DNA from: Longimicrobiales bacterium | GTDB lineage: Bacteria > Gemmatimonadota > Gemmatimonadetes > Longimicrobiales > Gaopeijiaceae | Reading direction: 5' to 3' | Length of the DNA stretch: 64,000 nucleotides | Assembly: GCA_028279425.1 (NCBI GenBank) | Contig: JANQNV010000028.1 | Coordinates: forward strand, 1-64,000 | In this document: positions 1 to 8,650 of the stretch, in pieces | How the letters are laid out: every line of letters begins with the position of its first letter | Numbering within the stretch: position 1 is the first letter of the stretch | Notes under the pieces: model-generated | What the model was told of the DNA's origin: nothing | The model's database searches: none | The model's input: the letters and a program-made list of their open reading frames with translations, nothing else | Made by a program: the position numbers and the translations under genes

Positions 1-75
1 AGGAGTTCCAACGACGCATCCCGTGGATGCCCCCGCGCACGAACGGCATCAGGACTTGGGCGACACTACACTAGA
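1..75. repeat. Possible truncated MITE-like end at window edge
   Basis: The first 75 bases resemble the right half of the MITE-like element at 37271-37438. Both share AGGAGT-CCAACGACG, then a GATGC, then a GGACTT, and end in ACACTAG (69-75 here, 37432-37438 there). Alignment is by eye and has several mismatches and offsets, and the left half lies outside the window, so this is only a suggestion of a second, diverged copy. No gene is visible in 1-125; the kinase promoter must lie here. Confidence 0.25.
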
Positions 76-125
76 GCCCGAAACTCGGGGGTGCGCCTCC
101 TCGCCACGCCCCGCATGTTGGCGGG

Positions 126-3056
126 ATGGACAACGCCTCCGCCCACGACGCCTGGACCCGGGCCCTCGCCGATCGCTACCGCATCGAGGGAGTGCTCGGT
201 GAGGGAGCCGCCGCGCGGGTCTACCGGGCCTACGACCTGAAGCACGACCGCCCCGTGGCGCTCAAGCTCATGAAACCCGATGTGGCTGCCGCGGTCGGGG
301 CACGACGCTTCGTCGAGGAGATCCGCACGACGGCGACGCTACGCCACCCCCACATCCTCCCGTTGTTCGACTCGGGCGAAGTCGACGGCCAGCTTTACGC
401 CGTCACCCCGTTCATCGACGGCGAAACGCTGCGCGGCCGACTCGACCGGGAGGGGCGCCTCGATCTGTCCGACGCCCTCGCCGTCGCCCGCGATGTCGGG
501 GCCGCGCTGGCGTACGCCCACGCACGAGGCGTCGTGCACCGCGACATCAAGCCTGAGAACATCCTGCTCGGCGATGGCGGGGCACTCGTCGCGGACTTCG
601 GCATCGCCCTGGCCCTCGGGACGGGCTCGGAGGCGTCCCCGCGCCTCACGGCCACGGGCCTGGTCGTGGGCACGCCCCGCTACATCAGCCCCGAGCAGAT
701 CGGAGGCGAGACCGTCGACGGCCGCAGCGACCTCTTCGCGCTCGCCTGTGTCGTGTACGAGATGCTGGTCGGAACCGCACCCTTCGAGGCCGACACCGTA
801 CAGGGACTCATTGGGCAGATCCTCACGTACGAGCCCGTTTCGCCGGCGTCGAAGGGTGTAGACATCCCCGCCGAGGTCTCCCAGGCGGTGCTCCGGGGAC
901 TCGCGAAGGACCCCGACCACCGCTTCGACACGGTCGACGAGTTCCTCGACGCTCTGGGCCCCGCCGTACACTCCGCGACCACCACCGGCCGGCGCGGCGT
1001 GGGCCTCGGCTGGGGCATCGCCGTCGTCGCGCTCGTGACGCTTGCCGGATCCGTCGGCTGGCGCACCGTCCAGCGATCGGAGGCGCGCTCGGCTTTGTTG
1101 GACGTGGGGGCCCTGGTCGATCAGGAGGCATGGCGGGCCGCCTACGACCGCGCCGTAGCCGTGGAGCGGTGGATTCCCGAGGATTCGGTGCTGCAGCGCT
1201 ACCTGCTCGAGGTGTCCGACCTGGTGACGGTCCGCTCGGACCCTCGGGGCGCCACCGTGCGCATCGAGGCGTACGACCCCGGTGCGGGGACGGCCTCCAC
1301 GGTCGAAACGCTGGGTGTGACCCCGATCGTCGACCGACGCCTTCCTCGGGGAGAGCATCGGCTCACCATCGAACTCGAGGGCCATGTCGCGCTCGAGCGC
1401 ATCGCCTCGACCGGACTGACGCGCGAACCGCTGGTCACGGCGGCGGAGGGGCGGCGGCTGGAGATCGACGTGACGCTTCGTCCCGATTCCGCCGTTCCCA
1501 CAGGCAGCGTGCCCGTGCCCGGCGGGGAGTACCTGCTGTCGAGCCCCGACGCGCCCAGCGGGTCGACCCACCCCCTCTCGGACTTCGCAATCGATCGGTT
1601 CGAGGTCAGCAACCAGGCCTACGCCGCCTTCGTCGAAGACGGAGGCTACGAGAACGACGCGTGGTGGTCAGGGGTCGAGCCGCAGCTCCGGCGGCAGCTC
1701 CGTGATCGGACCGGACTGCCCGCCCCACGGGAATGGGAGCGGCGCCGGCACCCGGATGGACGGGAGCGGCACCCGGTGTCGGGGGTCACCTGGTTCGAGG
1801 CCCGCGCCTTCTGCGCCTGGGCGGGCAAACGACTGCCGTCCATCTACGAATGGGAGAAGGCCGGACGTGACGGCCGCACCGCGGTGATCGGTGTGGTCAT
1901 GCCCTGGGGACAGGAGGGCTCGGCGCTCTCGACCGGCGAGCGTGCCAATTTCGCGAGCTCGGGAACCGTTCCGGTGGACGCCTTCCCGTTCGGGGTGAGC
2001 CCGTACGGCGTCTACGGGATGGCGGGCAACGTCCGCGAATGGGTCGCCAATTCGAGTGGGCCGGGGCGCGTCATCGCCGGCGGATCGTGGCTGGGGCCAT
2101 CCTACCTGTTCTCGGAGTACACCGCCGAGCCCCCGGACTTCGCCTCGCCGGGCGTCGGCTTCCGGTGCGCCGCGGGAGCCGGTGACTCTGGCGGTGACGC
2201 GCATCTCGCGGTCGACCCGCCGCCGCCGAGCTACCAACCGGTCGACGAACCGGGCTTCCGCGCTCTCCTGGACTTCTATCGATACGACCCCGTCCCCGCC
2301 CGCCCTCGAGATGCGGGCCGCACGGAGACTGCGGACTGGGTACGGGAGCGGGTGTGGATCGACGGGTTGGAGGGGGACTCGATCCTGGTCTACGCCTGGC
2401 TTCCGAAAGGGGCCGACCCTCCCCACCAGACGGTGCTCTACATCGCGAGCAGCGCCGCGTTCTCCGGCAAGAGCGTGCCCGACGAGGCGGAGTGGGTGAT
2501 CGCCCCGGTCATCCAGGCCGGCCGGGCCGTGGTCGCACCGGTGTTGCGCGGTATGGTCGAGCGGCCCGTGCCCGGCTTCCGGCCGCCGGATCCTCCTACG
2601 GTCGCGTTCCGTGAACTCATGGTCGCCCACGTCACCGAGGTGCGGATGGCGGTCGACTACGCCCTCGGCCGCCCCGACATCGACGCCGACGCCCTCGCGT
2701 ATGCCACGTTCAGCTTCGGGGCGGGCTCGCGACTGCCGATGGCCGTCGTCGAGGATCGCTTCGACGCCCTGGTCCTGATCGGAGGCGGAATCGATGAACG
2801 CGTGAAGCCGACGCTGCCCGAGGCGGACAATGTGAACTTCGCGCCGTACATCGCAGCCCCTGTGCTCCTCGTGAACGGTGCGAACGACGAAGAACACCCG
2901 TGGGCGACGCGCGGGAGCCCCCTCTGGAACCTCCTCTCCGAGCCCAAGGAGCTGGTGCTCGTCGAAGGCGGTGGTCACCTGCCCCCGCTCGAGGCGCGCA
3001 TCCTCGCGATCCAGGACTTCCTGGATCGGGTGCTGGGTCCCGTCGGGGGAGGCTGA
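126..3056 (+). CDS. Membrane Ser/Thr protein kinase fused to SUMF1-like and alpha/beta-hydrolase domains
   Basis: A 976-residue multidomain protein. Residues 20-285 are a Hanks-type kinase: glycine loop GEGAAARV (25-32), catalytic lysine in VALKLMK (K47), HRDIKPEN (138-145), DFG (157-159), and GTPRYISPEQ in the activation segment. A single hydrophobic span near 295-315 anchors it in the inner membrane. A PEGA-like beta domain follows (about 365-455), then a formylglycine-generating-enzyme/SUMF1 fold (about 466-680, with FEVSNQAYAAF, HPVSGVTWFEA, AGKRLPSIYEWEKA and GMAGNVREWV). The C-terminal 240 residues look like a dienelactone-hydrolase-type alpha/beta hydrolase. The order kinase inside, PEGA/SUMF1/hydrolase outside fits a signalling receptor or effector; substrates are unknown. 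ATG at 126 is the first in-frame start next to the kinase domain. Confidence 0.93.
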   Translation: MDNASAHDAWTRALADRYRIEGVLGEGAAARVYRAYDLKHDRPVALKLMKPDVAAAVGARRFVEEIRTTATLRHPHILPLFDSGEVDGQLYAVTPFIDGETLRGRLDREGRLDLSDALAVARDVGAALAYAHARGVVHRDIKPENILLGDGGALVADFGIALALGTGSEASPRLTATGLVVGTPRYISPEQIGGETVDGRSDLFALACVVYEMLVGTAPFEADTVQGLIGQILTYEPVSPASKGVDIPAEVSQAVLRGLAKDPDHRFDTVDEFLDALGPAVHSATTTGRRGVGLGWGIAVVALVTLAGSVGWRTVQRSEARSALLDVGALVDQEAWRAAYDRAVAVERWIPEDSVLQRYLLEVSDLVTVRSDPRGATVRIEAYDPGAGTASTVETLGVTPIVDRRLPRGEHRLTIELEGHVALERIASTGLTREPLVTAAEGRRLEIDVTLRPDSAVPTGSVPVPGGEYLLSSPDAPSGSTHPLSDFAIDRFEVSNQAYAAFVEDGGYENDAWWSGVEPQLRRQLRDRTGLPAPREWERRRHPDGRERHPVSGVTWFEARAFCAWAGKRLPSIYEWEKAGRDGRTAVIGVVMPWGQEGSALSTGERANFASSGTVPVDAFPFGVSPYGVYGMAGNVREWVANSSGPGRVIAGGSWLGPSYLFSEYTAEPPDFASPGVGFRCAAGAGDSGGDAHLAVDPPPPSYQPVDEPGFRALLDFYRYDPVPARPRDAGRTETADWVRERVWIDGLEGDSILVYAWLPKGADPPHQTVLYIASSAAFSGKSVPDEAEWVIAPVIQAGRAVVAPVLRGMVERPVPGFRPPDPPTVAFRELMVAHVTEVRMAVDYALGRPDIDADALAYATFSFGAGSRLPMAVVEDRFDALVLIGGGIDERVKPTLPEADNVNFAPYIAAPVLLVNGANDEEHPWATRGSPLWNLLSEPKELVLVEGGGHLPPLEARILAIQDFLDRVLGPVGGG

Positions 3057-3191
3057 GGATCGCCGATTGACGGCGTACCCCGTTCGTGACTTTGTTCACG
3101 CTGCCCGAGTGCAGTTCGCGGATTTCGCTCCTCCCCCACAACCCAGCCACTCGCCGCAGCGTGGCCCACACAAGCCGGATGTGCCACCCGT

Positions 3192-4559
3192 ATGGATAGA
3201 CCAGCCAGAGTCGCAGTCGTTGGCGCCGGCCCCGCCGGGTTCTACGCCATCGAGGCGCTATTGAAGAATGACGTCGCTGTGGCCGTCGACCTCTACAATC
3301 GCTTCCCTCCGCCATACGGGCTGGTGCGGGACGGCGTCGCGCCGGATCACCAAGCCATCAAGTCGGTCACCCGGATCTACGAGAAGCTCCTCGCCCGAGA
3401 CGAGGTCCGGTACCTGGGAAACGTGACCCTCGGCAAAGACGTGTCAGCCGACGAACTGCGCAGCTGGTACGACATGGTCGTATACGCGGTCGGCGCCCAG
3501 ACCGACCGGCGCCTCTGGATCGACGGTGAGGACCTCGAGGGAAGCTATGCAGCGACGGCCTTCGTGGGCTGGTACAACGGCCACCCGGACTACCGCGACG
3601 CCGAGTTCGACCTCAGCTGTGAACATGTGGTGGTGGTGGGGAACGGAAACGTCGCCATCGACGTGGCCCGGATCCTGGTGCTCGACCTGGAGCGTCTCCA
3701 GACGACCGACGTCTCCGACCATGCGCTCGCGGCCCTTCGTGAGAGCCGGGTGAAAGAGGTGACCCTGCTCGGACGGCGTGGCCCGGCACAGGCGGCCTTC
3801 ACCAACAAGGAGCTGAAGGAGTTCGGTCAACTGGACGGCGTCTCGGTCGACGTTCGATCCGAAGACCTCGACCTCGACCCGGTCAGTCAGGCGCTCGTGG
3901 ATTCGGAATCGGTCCGCACCCGAAACATGAAGACCCTCCGCGAGTTCGCCGATGCCTCGATCGAGGCCGGCGATCGCGTGGTGCGCTTTCGCTTTCTCGT
4001 GTCGCCGATGGAAATCCTGGGCGACGATGGGCGCGTGAGTGGGGTCCGTGTGGAGCGCAACCGACTCGTGGAACAGGACGATGGTTCGATGCGCCCCCGC
4101 GGTACGGGGGAGACCGAGACGCTCGGCTGCGGCATCGTGCTTCGCTCGGTCGGCTATCGGGGAGCGCCCATCACCGGAGTGGCCTTCGACGACCGCCGGG
4201 GAATCATCCCCAACGCCGACGGCCGCGTAGTCGGTGAGGACGGTTCACCGCTCACCGGCGAGTACGTGGTAGGCTGGGCCAAGCGAGGGCCCTCCGGCGT
4301 CATCGGCACCAACAAGGCCGACGCAGCGGCGACCGTCGCCTCGATGATCGAGGACCTGGAGGGGGGCACACACCTCACCGCCGACCTCGATGCAGACCCG
4401 ATGCGGATCCTGCGAGACCGAGGGGTCGAGGTGGTGGATCTCGAGGGCTGGGCGCGGCTCAACGCCCACGAGTCCGCGGCCGGTGAAGAGCAGGGTCGTC
4501 CGAGGGTGAAGCTCTGCACGGTTCCGGAGATGCTCGAGGTCATCCGCGGCGGCGCATGA
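3192..4559 (+). CDS. fprA: FprA-type ferredoxin/adrenodoxin--NADP+ reductase
   Basis: A 455-residue FAD flavoprotein of the adrenodoxin-reductase/FprA family, which passes electrons between NADPH and ferredoxins. The N-terminal FAD Rossmann motif is VVGAGPAGFYAIEAL (about 9-23). The substrate-face signature FPPPYGLVRDGVAPDH follows near residue 38. The NADP-binding GNGNVAIDVARIL lies near 155, and the family C-terminal FAD motif VGWAKRGPSGVIGTNK near 358. Length and motif order match full-length family members. Its stop overlaps the next start (ATGA at 4556-4559), so it is probably co-transcribed with the glycosyltransferase, although no functional link is obvious. It may supply electrons to a cytochrome P450 or radical enzyme elsewhere. 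Confidence 0.93.
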   Translation: MDRPARVAVVGAGPAGFYAIEALLKNDVAVAVDLYNRFPPPYGLVRDGVAPDHQAIKSVTRIYEKLLARDEVRYLGNVTLGKDVSADELRSWYDMVVYAVGAQTDRRLWIDGEDLEGSYAATAFVGWYNGHPDYRDAEFDLSCEHVVVVGNGNVAIDVARILVLDLERLQTTDVSDHALAALRESRVKEVTLLGRRGPAQAAFTNKELKEFGQLDGVSVDVRSEDLDLDPVSQALVDSESVRTRNMKTLREFADASIEAGDRVVRFRFLVSPMEILGDDGRVSGVRVERNRLVEQDDGSMRPRGTGETETLGCGIVLRSVGYRGAPITGVAFDDRRGIIPNADGRVVGEDGSPLTGEYVVGWAKRGPSGVIGTNKADAAATVASMIEDLEGGTHLTADLDADPMRILRDRGVEVVDLEGWARLNAHESAAGEEQGRPRVKLCTVPEMLEVIRGGA

Positions 4560-5254
4560 TGCCCGAGTCGCCACCGACCGTCAGTGTCGTCATCCCGGCG
4601 TGGAATGCCGTCCGTTTCCTGCCGGCCGCCCTCGACTCCGTTCGCGGGCAGAGCTACGGCATTTTCGAGATCATCGTCGTCGACGACGGCTCGACCGACG
4701 GTACGGCCGAAGTGGCGCGCGCGACCGCTGACGTCACCCTGGTCGAGTCGGCTCGTGGCGGGCCCAGCGCCGCGCGCAACCTCGGCATCGGCCAGGCGTC
4801 GGGAGAACTCGTCGCCTTCCTCGACGCCGACGACATCTGGCTTCCTGCGAAGCTGGAGACACAGGTCGAAGCGCTACGGTCGACGGGGGCCGACCTCTGC
4901 CTCTGCCACGAGATCTGCTTCGTCGAAGAGGGCATGCCGCTCCCCACCTGGGCCCGACCGAAGATGCTCGAGGCGCACGCGGGACTGCTGTCGACAACGC
5001 TCGTTCGCCGCACCGCGCTGCGCGTGATCGGTCCCTTCGACGAATCGATGCGACAGGCCGAGGATCTCGATTGGTTCAGCCGAGCCGACGCGGCGGGCCT
5101 GGACCGGATCGTGGTCGACGACGTGCTCGTGCACAAGCGACTGCACGACGCGAACGCCACGGCGCGGAGCGACACCAACCGTGCGGCGATGCTCAAGATG
5201 GCGCGCAAGGCGATGCTACGGCGGCGACTCGCTGGGGGCGACGAACACCCCTGA
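4556..5254 (+). CDS. Family 2 glycosyltransferase
   Basis: A 232-residue GT-A fold enzyme. It opens with VSVVIPAWNAVRFLPAALDSV, followed by the nucleotide-sugar motif EIIVVDDGSTDGT (about 39-51), the GGPSAARNLGI segment near 73, and the metal-binding FLDADDIW near 89-96. The C-terminal third includes FDESMRQAEDLDWFSRA, where the ED is the usual acceptor-side acid. It transfers sugars from a nucleotide donor to a growing glycan or peptide; the acceptor cannot be told from sequence. The ATG overlaps the upstream stop by four bases, indicating translational coupling. It has the same size and layout as the GT2 at 7952-8650, suggesting a duplicated pair. It converges on the PqqD gene with 12 bases between stops. 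Confidence 0.92.
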   Translation: MMPESPPTVSVVIPAWNAVRFLPAALDSVRGQSYGIFEIIVVDDGSTDGTAEVARATADVTLVESARGGPSAARNLGIGQASGELVAFLDADDIWLPAKLETQVEALRSTGADLCLCHEICFVEEGMPLPTWARPKMLEAHAGLLSTTLVRRTALRVIGPFDESMRQAEDLDWFSRADAAGLDRIVVDDVLVHKRLHDANATARSDTNRAAMLKMARKAMLRRRLAGGDEHP

Positions 5255-5266
5255 GGGGAAGGCGCC

Positions 5267-5716
5267 CTACTCGGCCTTCTGGTCCTCGGGTGCGGCCATC
5301 GGCCAGCCCTGCTCGGTGACGTCGTGCACCGGGTCGAGCAGGAACATCTGCTCCATATCCTCGAAGCGCGACAGCCTCGGTGCGACGAAGCGGGTCCGGG
5401 GTCCGCTCTCCACAGGGGCGGATTGCTCCGGGGCCTCGGTCGCCGGGCTCTCCCGGAGAAGGCCCTCTTCGTGGAGCCTGTCGAGAAACGACGAAGCTGC
5501 ATCGCGCAGCGTCGTGCCCTCCTGCTCGTAGACCGCGTCGAGCCGGGTGCAGGCTTCGTCCAGGGTGAAGCCCCTGGAAAACAAGCCCCAGAGCGTCATG
5601 CCCGTCGCGTCGAGGCTGTAGTAGAAGCCGGTATCGAGGTGGATCAGGATCGTCTCGTCGCCGAAGTCCTCGAAGATGACGGAGGGTGTGTTGGCTTCGT
5701 AGCGTTGGGCCATCAT
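5267..5716 (-). CDS. PqqD-like (RRE) protein with DPVHDV...GWP C-terminal tail
   Basis: A 149-residue protein. Residues about 8-90 have the PqqD/RRE winged-helix pattern (IHLDTGFYYSLDATGMTLWG, then a helical stretch with TLDEACTRLD and FLDRLHEEGLL). This domain class binds leader peptides in RiPP pathways and is also found beside HPr-kinase-like genes. The C-terminal 60 residues are unusual for PqqD: a Pro/Glu linker, then PRLSRFEDMEQMFLLDPVHD (113-132) and GWP (137-139). That tail looks like a conserved functional segment rather than disorder and could itself be a modification substrate; this is inference. The start is one of two adjacent ATGs. The first overlaps the upstream glycosyltransferase stop as ATGA (5713-5716), so the two genes are coupled. 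Confidence 0.8.
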   Translation of the reverse strand: MMAQRYEANTPSVIFEDFGDETILIHLDTGFYYSLDATGMTLWGLFSRGFTLDEACTRLDAVYEQEGTTLRDAASSFLDRLHEEGLLRESPATEAPEQSAPVESGPRTRFVAPRLSRFEDMEQMFLLDPVHDVTEQGWPMAAPEDQKAE

Positions 5717-7836
5717 GGTTCCTCGGTCCGTGTCTCGCGCGCATGTCGGCGCTGAAGCATGTCGCGCAGGCGGGCGACCTTGTAGGCGTCGACCACCGTT
5801 TCGGTGTTGGCGAAGGCGAGCTCGACGATGCCTCGAAGCGCGGGCGGCATGGCACGCTCGTACTTCTTCAAGCGACTCTGCAGTCGCTGCTTTCGATTGT
5901 CGTCTCTGGAGCGGCTGTCCGGTAGCTTTCGGTACCAGAGCAGCGTCTCCGGTACGACCTCCAGGTGAAAACCGGCGAAGGCCGCATCGAGCAGCAGTTC
6001 CCAGTCCTCGTCGATGTTCCGGTCTTCGTGGAACCCACCGATGGAGCCGAAGCAGTCGGGGCGCATGAGAATCAGAGTGCCCCCGAGTTCGGGAGAGATC
6101 AGACCGGCCTCGAGCGCCGCGCCGAGCGGCAGGAGACGACGTGTGATCGGGGTCGCCTCGCCCGGTCGATCGGTGCCCTCGAACTCGGCGAGCCCACAGG
6201 TCACGACATCGGCTCCGGTGACCAACGCCGTGCGCACCATCTCCTCGACCGCATTCGGCTCGAGCACATCGTCGTCGTCTGCAAACAAGAGTAGATCGCC
6301 CGATGCGAGCGCGGCGGCGCGGTTTCGGGCGCGCGCCGGGCCGGCGTTGGTTTGCGTCTCGAGACGCCACCCCCGTTCGGCAAAGAGCGGTCCCAGTGCT
6401 TCGAGCCGATCGAGCGTAGCCTCGTCGTCGCTGCCGTCGTCGACCACGATGACCTCGAGCCGCGGGTAGGTCTGGCGGTCGAGGGACTCCAGGAGTTGCT
6501 CCAGCAGCTCCGGGCGGCGCCAGTGTGCAATGCAGACCGAGACGAGGGGCGCCGCCGGGCCGAGACTCCGGTCTCGTTCGGTGCTCTCCGCCTGGTCGTC
6601 GAGAGCGGCGGCCTCGCTGGAGTGCCAGGAGACCCAGCGCGCCCGCGTCTCATCGAGCGGCCGTGCCATCGACGCCTCGCGGTGCGGTTCCCGAAGGGCT
6701 TCGACCAACCTCTCGGCCAACGACGCCGGATCGAGGGAGCAGAGCGTGCGGCCGTGGTCTTCGGCGGCGATCAGCTCCGGAATGCCGCCGACCGTGCTGG
6801 TCACGAAGGGGATGCCGAGCAGAAGGCACTCCTGAATCGTGCACGGGGAGTTGTCGATCCTCGAGGGCATGACCGCCAGGCGACCGTCGCCCAGCAGGTA
6901 GGTGAGCGCCTGCTCGCGGCTCCGGCCGAGGAGAACCTCGGGGGGCGTGGGCCAGCGCTCGGCGTGCCGCGCGATCTTGAGGCTGCTGAGCTCCTGGTTG
7001 TGGAAGCGGGCATCGGCGCCGAGAAAGGTGACCTTCGGCTCGAGTCCCCGAGCGTGAACGAGGTCTACGGCATCGAGAAAGATGTCGAGCCCCTTCCGGC
7101 GATCGAGACGGCCGAAGAAGACGAGCTCCCGGATCGGCCGGCCTGCAGTCCTGCGCTCGAGCCCGACAAACGACTCGAGAGACTGGAGGTTCTGCTCCAC
7201 GAAGCTACGAGACGGGAGCGACCAGTCGTCGGCCTCGAGCCATTCGAGGAGATACCGACTCGGGCTGACCACCACGTCGGCAAGCTCGGTGCTGCGTCGC
7301 TCGAGAAAATCGGTGACGAGATCGTCCATCCCGTTGGCGAGCCGTCCCTCGGCGGGCCGGCTCCACCGCTGAGGTCCGTGCGTGCCGATCACCACGGTCG
7401 TGCAGTCGAGGGCGAGCCCCTGCTTTTTCGCCAGCAGGCTGTAGTAGCCGAGCCCCAGCCACTCCGGAAAGTGAACGACGTCGAAGCGCGGCTGCCCCTT
7501 GAGCCACTGGTAGGCCAGGTAGGAGGCCTCCTTGCGGTTCTGGAGCCAGTGGTAGTTTCCCTCGGCTCCGGCGAAGGGCACGAACGAAAAGTCGATCCCG
7601 CGCTGCCCGAGGCGCTCGCGCCAGTCCGCCTCCGATCCGACGTCGATCGCGCGCGCGACGTAGACGACGTGCACCGCATGCCCGGCCGATGCGAGCGCCT
7701 CGGCGAGGCCGGCGTACGCGGAGCCGACCCCGCCGCAGACGCGCGGTCCGTCGTAGTCCGAGGTGATCAGCGCGACGCGGGCCGGGCGATGGGATCCGCC
7801 GGCGTTCGGCAGCGGGGGAAACGACTTGGGGGGCAT
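5713..7836 (-). CDS. Bifunctional glycosyltransferase: GT4 domain fused to GT2 domain
   Basis: About 707 residues from the ATG at 7836, where MPPKSF precedes the first domain. The N-terminal half is a GT-B, family 4 enzyme: RVALITSDYDGPRVCGGVGS at the N-terminus, VVFFGRLDRRKGLDIFLDAV-type donor-domain start, and the PCTIQECLLLGIPFVTSTVG donor site. The C-terminal half is a GT-A, family 2 enzyme with LVSVCIAHWRRPELLEQLLE, EVIVVDDGSDD and a DDDD metal cluster in LLLFADDDDVLEPNA. Two transferases in one chain suggest sequential sugar additions. An in-frame ATG at 7953 would add 39 residues but overlaps the divergent gene's start codon and lacks homology-like sequence, so 7836 is preferred. It is coupled to the PqqD gene downstream. 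Confidence 0.88.
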   Translation of the reverse strand: MPPKSFPPLPNAGGSHRPARVALITSDYDGPRVCGGVGSAYAGLAEALASAGHAVHVVYVARAIDVGSEADWRERLGQRGIDFSFVPFAGAEGNYHWLQNRKEASYLAYQWLKGQPRFDVVHFPEWLGLGYYSLLAKKQGLALDCTTVVIGTHGPQRWSRPAEGRLANGMDDLVTDFLERRSTELADVVVSPSRYLLEWLEADDWSLPSRSFVEQNLQSLESFVGLERRTAGRPIRELVFFGRLDRRKGLDIFLDAVDLVHARGLEPKVTFLGADARFHNQELSSLKIARHAERWPTPPEVLLGRSREQALTYLLGDGRLAVMPSRIDNSPCTIQECLLLGIPFVTSTVGGIPELIAAEDHGRTLCSLDPASLAERLVEALREPHREASMARPLDETRARWVSWHSSEAAALDDQAESTERDRSLGPAAPLVSVCIAHWRRPELLEQLLESLDRQTYPRLEVIVVDDGSDDEATLDRLEALGPLFAERGWRLETQTNAGPARARNRAAALASGDLLLFADDDDVLEPNAVEEMVRTALVTGADVVTCGLAEFEGTDRPGEATPITRRLLPLGAALEAGLISPELGGTLILMRPDCFGSIGGFHEDRNIDEDWELLLDAAFAGFHLEVVPETLLWYRKLPDSRSRDDNRKQRLQSRLKKYERAMPPALRGIVELAFANTETVVDAYKVARLRDMLQRRHARETRTEEP

Positions 7837-7951
7837 CGCTTGGTCTGCTAGCGTAGGGAGTGGGCACACGACGGCGCCGGGAGCACCTCGCACGGCGAGC
7901 GCCGTCGTAACAGATTTCGACAGATTTCCAACACGATTCAAGAGTGCTTCC

Positions 7952-8650
7952 ATGCCTGACCCCCCCCTCGTCAGCGTCGTCATTCCTGCGTTCAACGCCG
8001 AGCGGTATCTCGGAGAGGCGCTGCGCAGCGTGCTGGATCAGACCCGACCCGCCGACGAGATCCTGGTGGTCGACGACGGCTCCGACGACGGCACCGTAGC
8101 CGTCGCGGAGGGCTTCGCCGGGGTGCGCGTGCTGCCCGGCGAGCATCGTGGACCCGGCCCGACGCGCAACCGCGGAATCGCGGCGGCGCGGGGGGTCTAC
8201 GTGGCCTTTCTCGACGCCGACGACCTCTGGCTACCCGACAAGTTGGAGCAGCAGGTCGCGGTGCTGGACACCGAAGACGAGATCGACCTCGTCTTCGGTG
8301 CGATGGATCAGTTCCATTCCGCGGAGCTGAGTGCCGAGGAGAGGCAGCGCCTCGAGTGCAAGACGGAGTCCACCCCGACGCCCCTGATGTCGTGTCTTCT
8401 GGCGCGACGGAGCGTGTTCGACCGGGTCGGTCCTCTCGACGATCACCTGGCGGACTTCGTCGCCTGGCTGTCCAGGGCGAAGAACCTCGGGGTCAAGGCC
8501 CGGTTCGTCGACGCCCTGGTGGCGCGGCGCAGGATCCACGGCGCCAACCTCAGCGCCGTGCGCAGGGCCGAAGTGCAGCGCGACTACCTGCGGGCCGCGC
8601 GCGCCTCGCTGCAGCATCGCCGCGCCGTGCTCGGGGGCGGGTCGTCTTGA
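7952..8650 (+). CDS. Family 2 glycosyltransferase
   Basis: A 232-residue GT-A enzyme with VSVVIPAFNAERYLGEALRS at the N-terminus, EILVVDDGSDDGT, GPGPTRNRGIAAARG and the metal-binding FLDADDLWLPDKLEQQV. It parallels the GT2 at 4556-5254 in length and domain order. The ATG at 7952 begins at the first residue of the domain. An upstream extension is open but does not look like protein and would overlap the opposite-strand gene. It heads a tight four-gene forward set (GT2, ABC exporter, nucleotidyltransferase, kinase-like). The next gene starts inside its stop codon region. Its acceptor is unknown. Confidence 0.92.
   Translation: MPDPPLVSVVIPAFNAERYLGEALRSVLDQTRPADEILVVDDGSDDGTVAVAEGFAGVRVLPGEHRGPGPTRNRGIAAARGVYVAFLDADDLWLPDKLEQQVAVLDTEDEIDLVFGAMDQFHSAELSAEERQRLECKTESTPTPLMSCLLARRSVFDRVGPLDDHLADFVAWLSRAKNLGVKARFVDALVARRRIHGANLSAVRRAEVQRDYLRAARASLQHRRAVLGGGSS

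Noticed and set aside
3085-3100. CGTGA-CTTTGT-TCACG inverted repeat between the kinase and the reductase
   Set aside because: Arms of only five bases with no T-tract; could occur by chance.
6352-7851. Plus-strand open frame (499 codons) opposite the GT4-GT2 gene
   Set aside because: Antisense shadow with repetitive Glu/Arg composition; the minus-strand protein is convincing.
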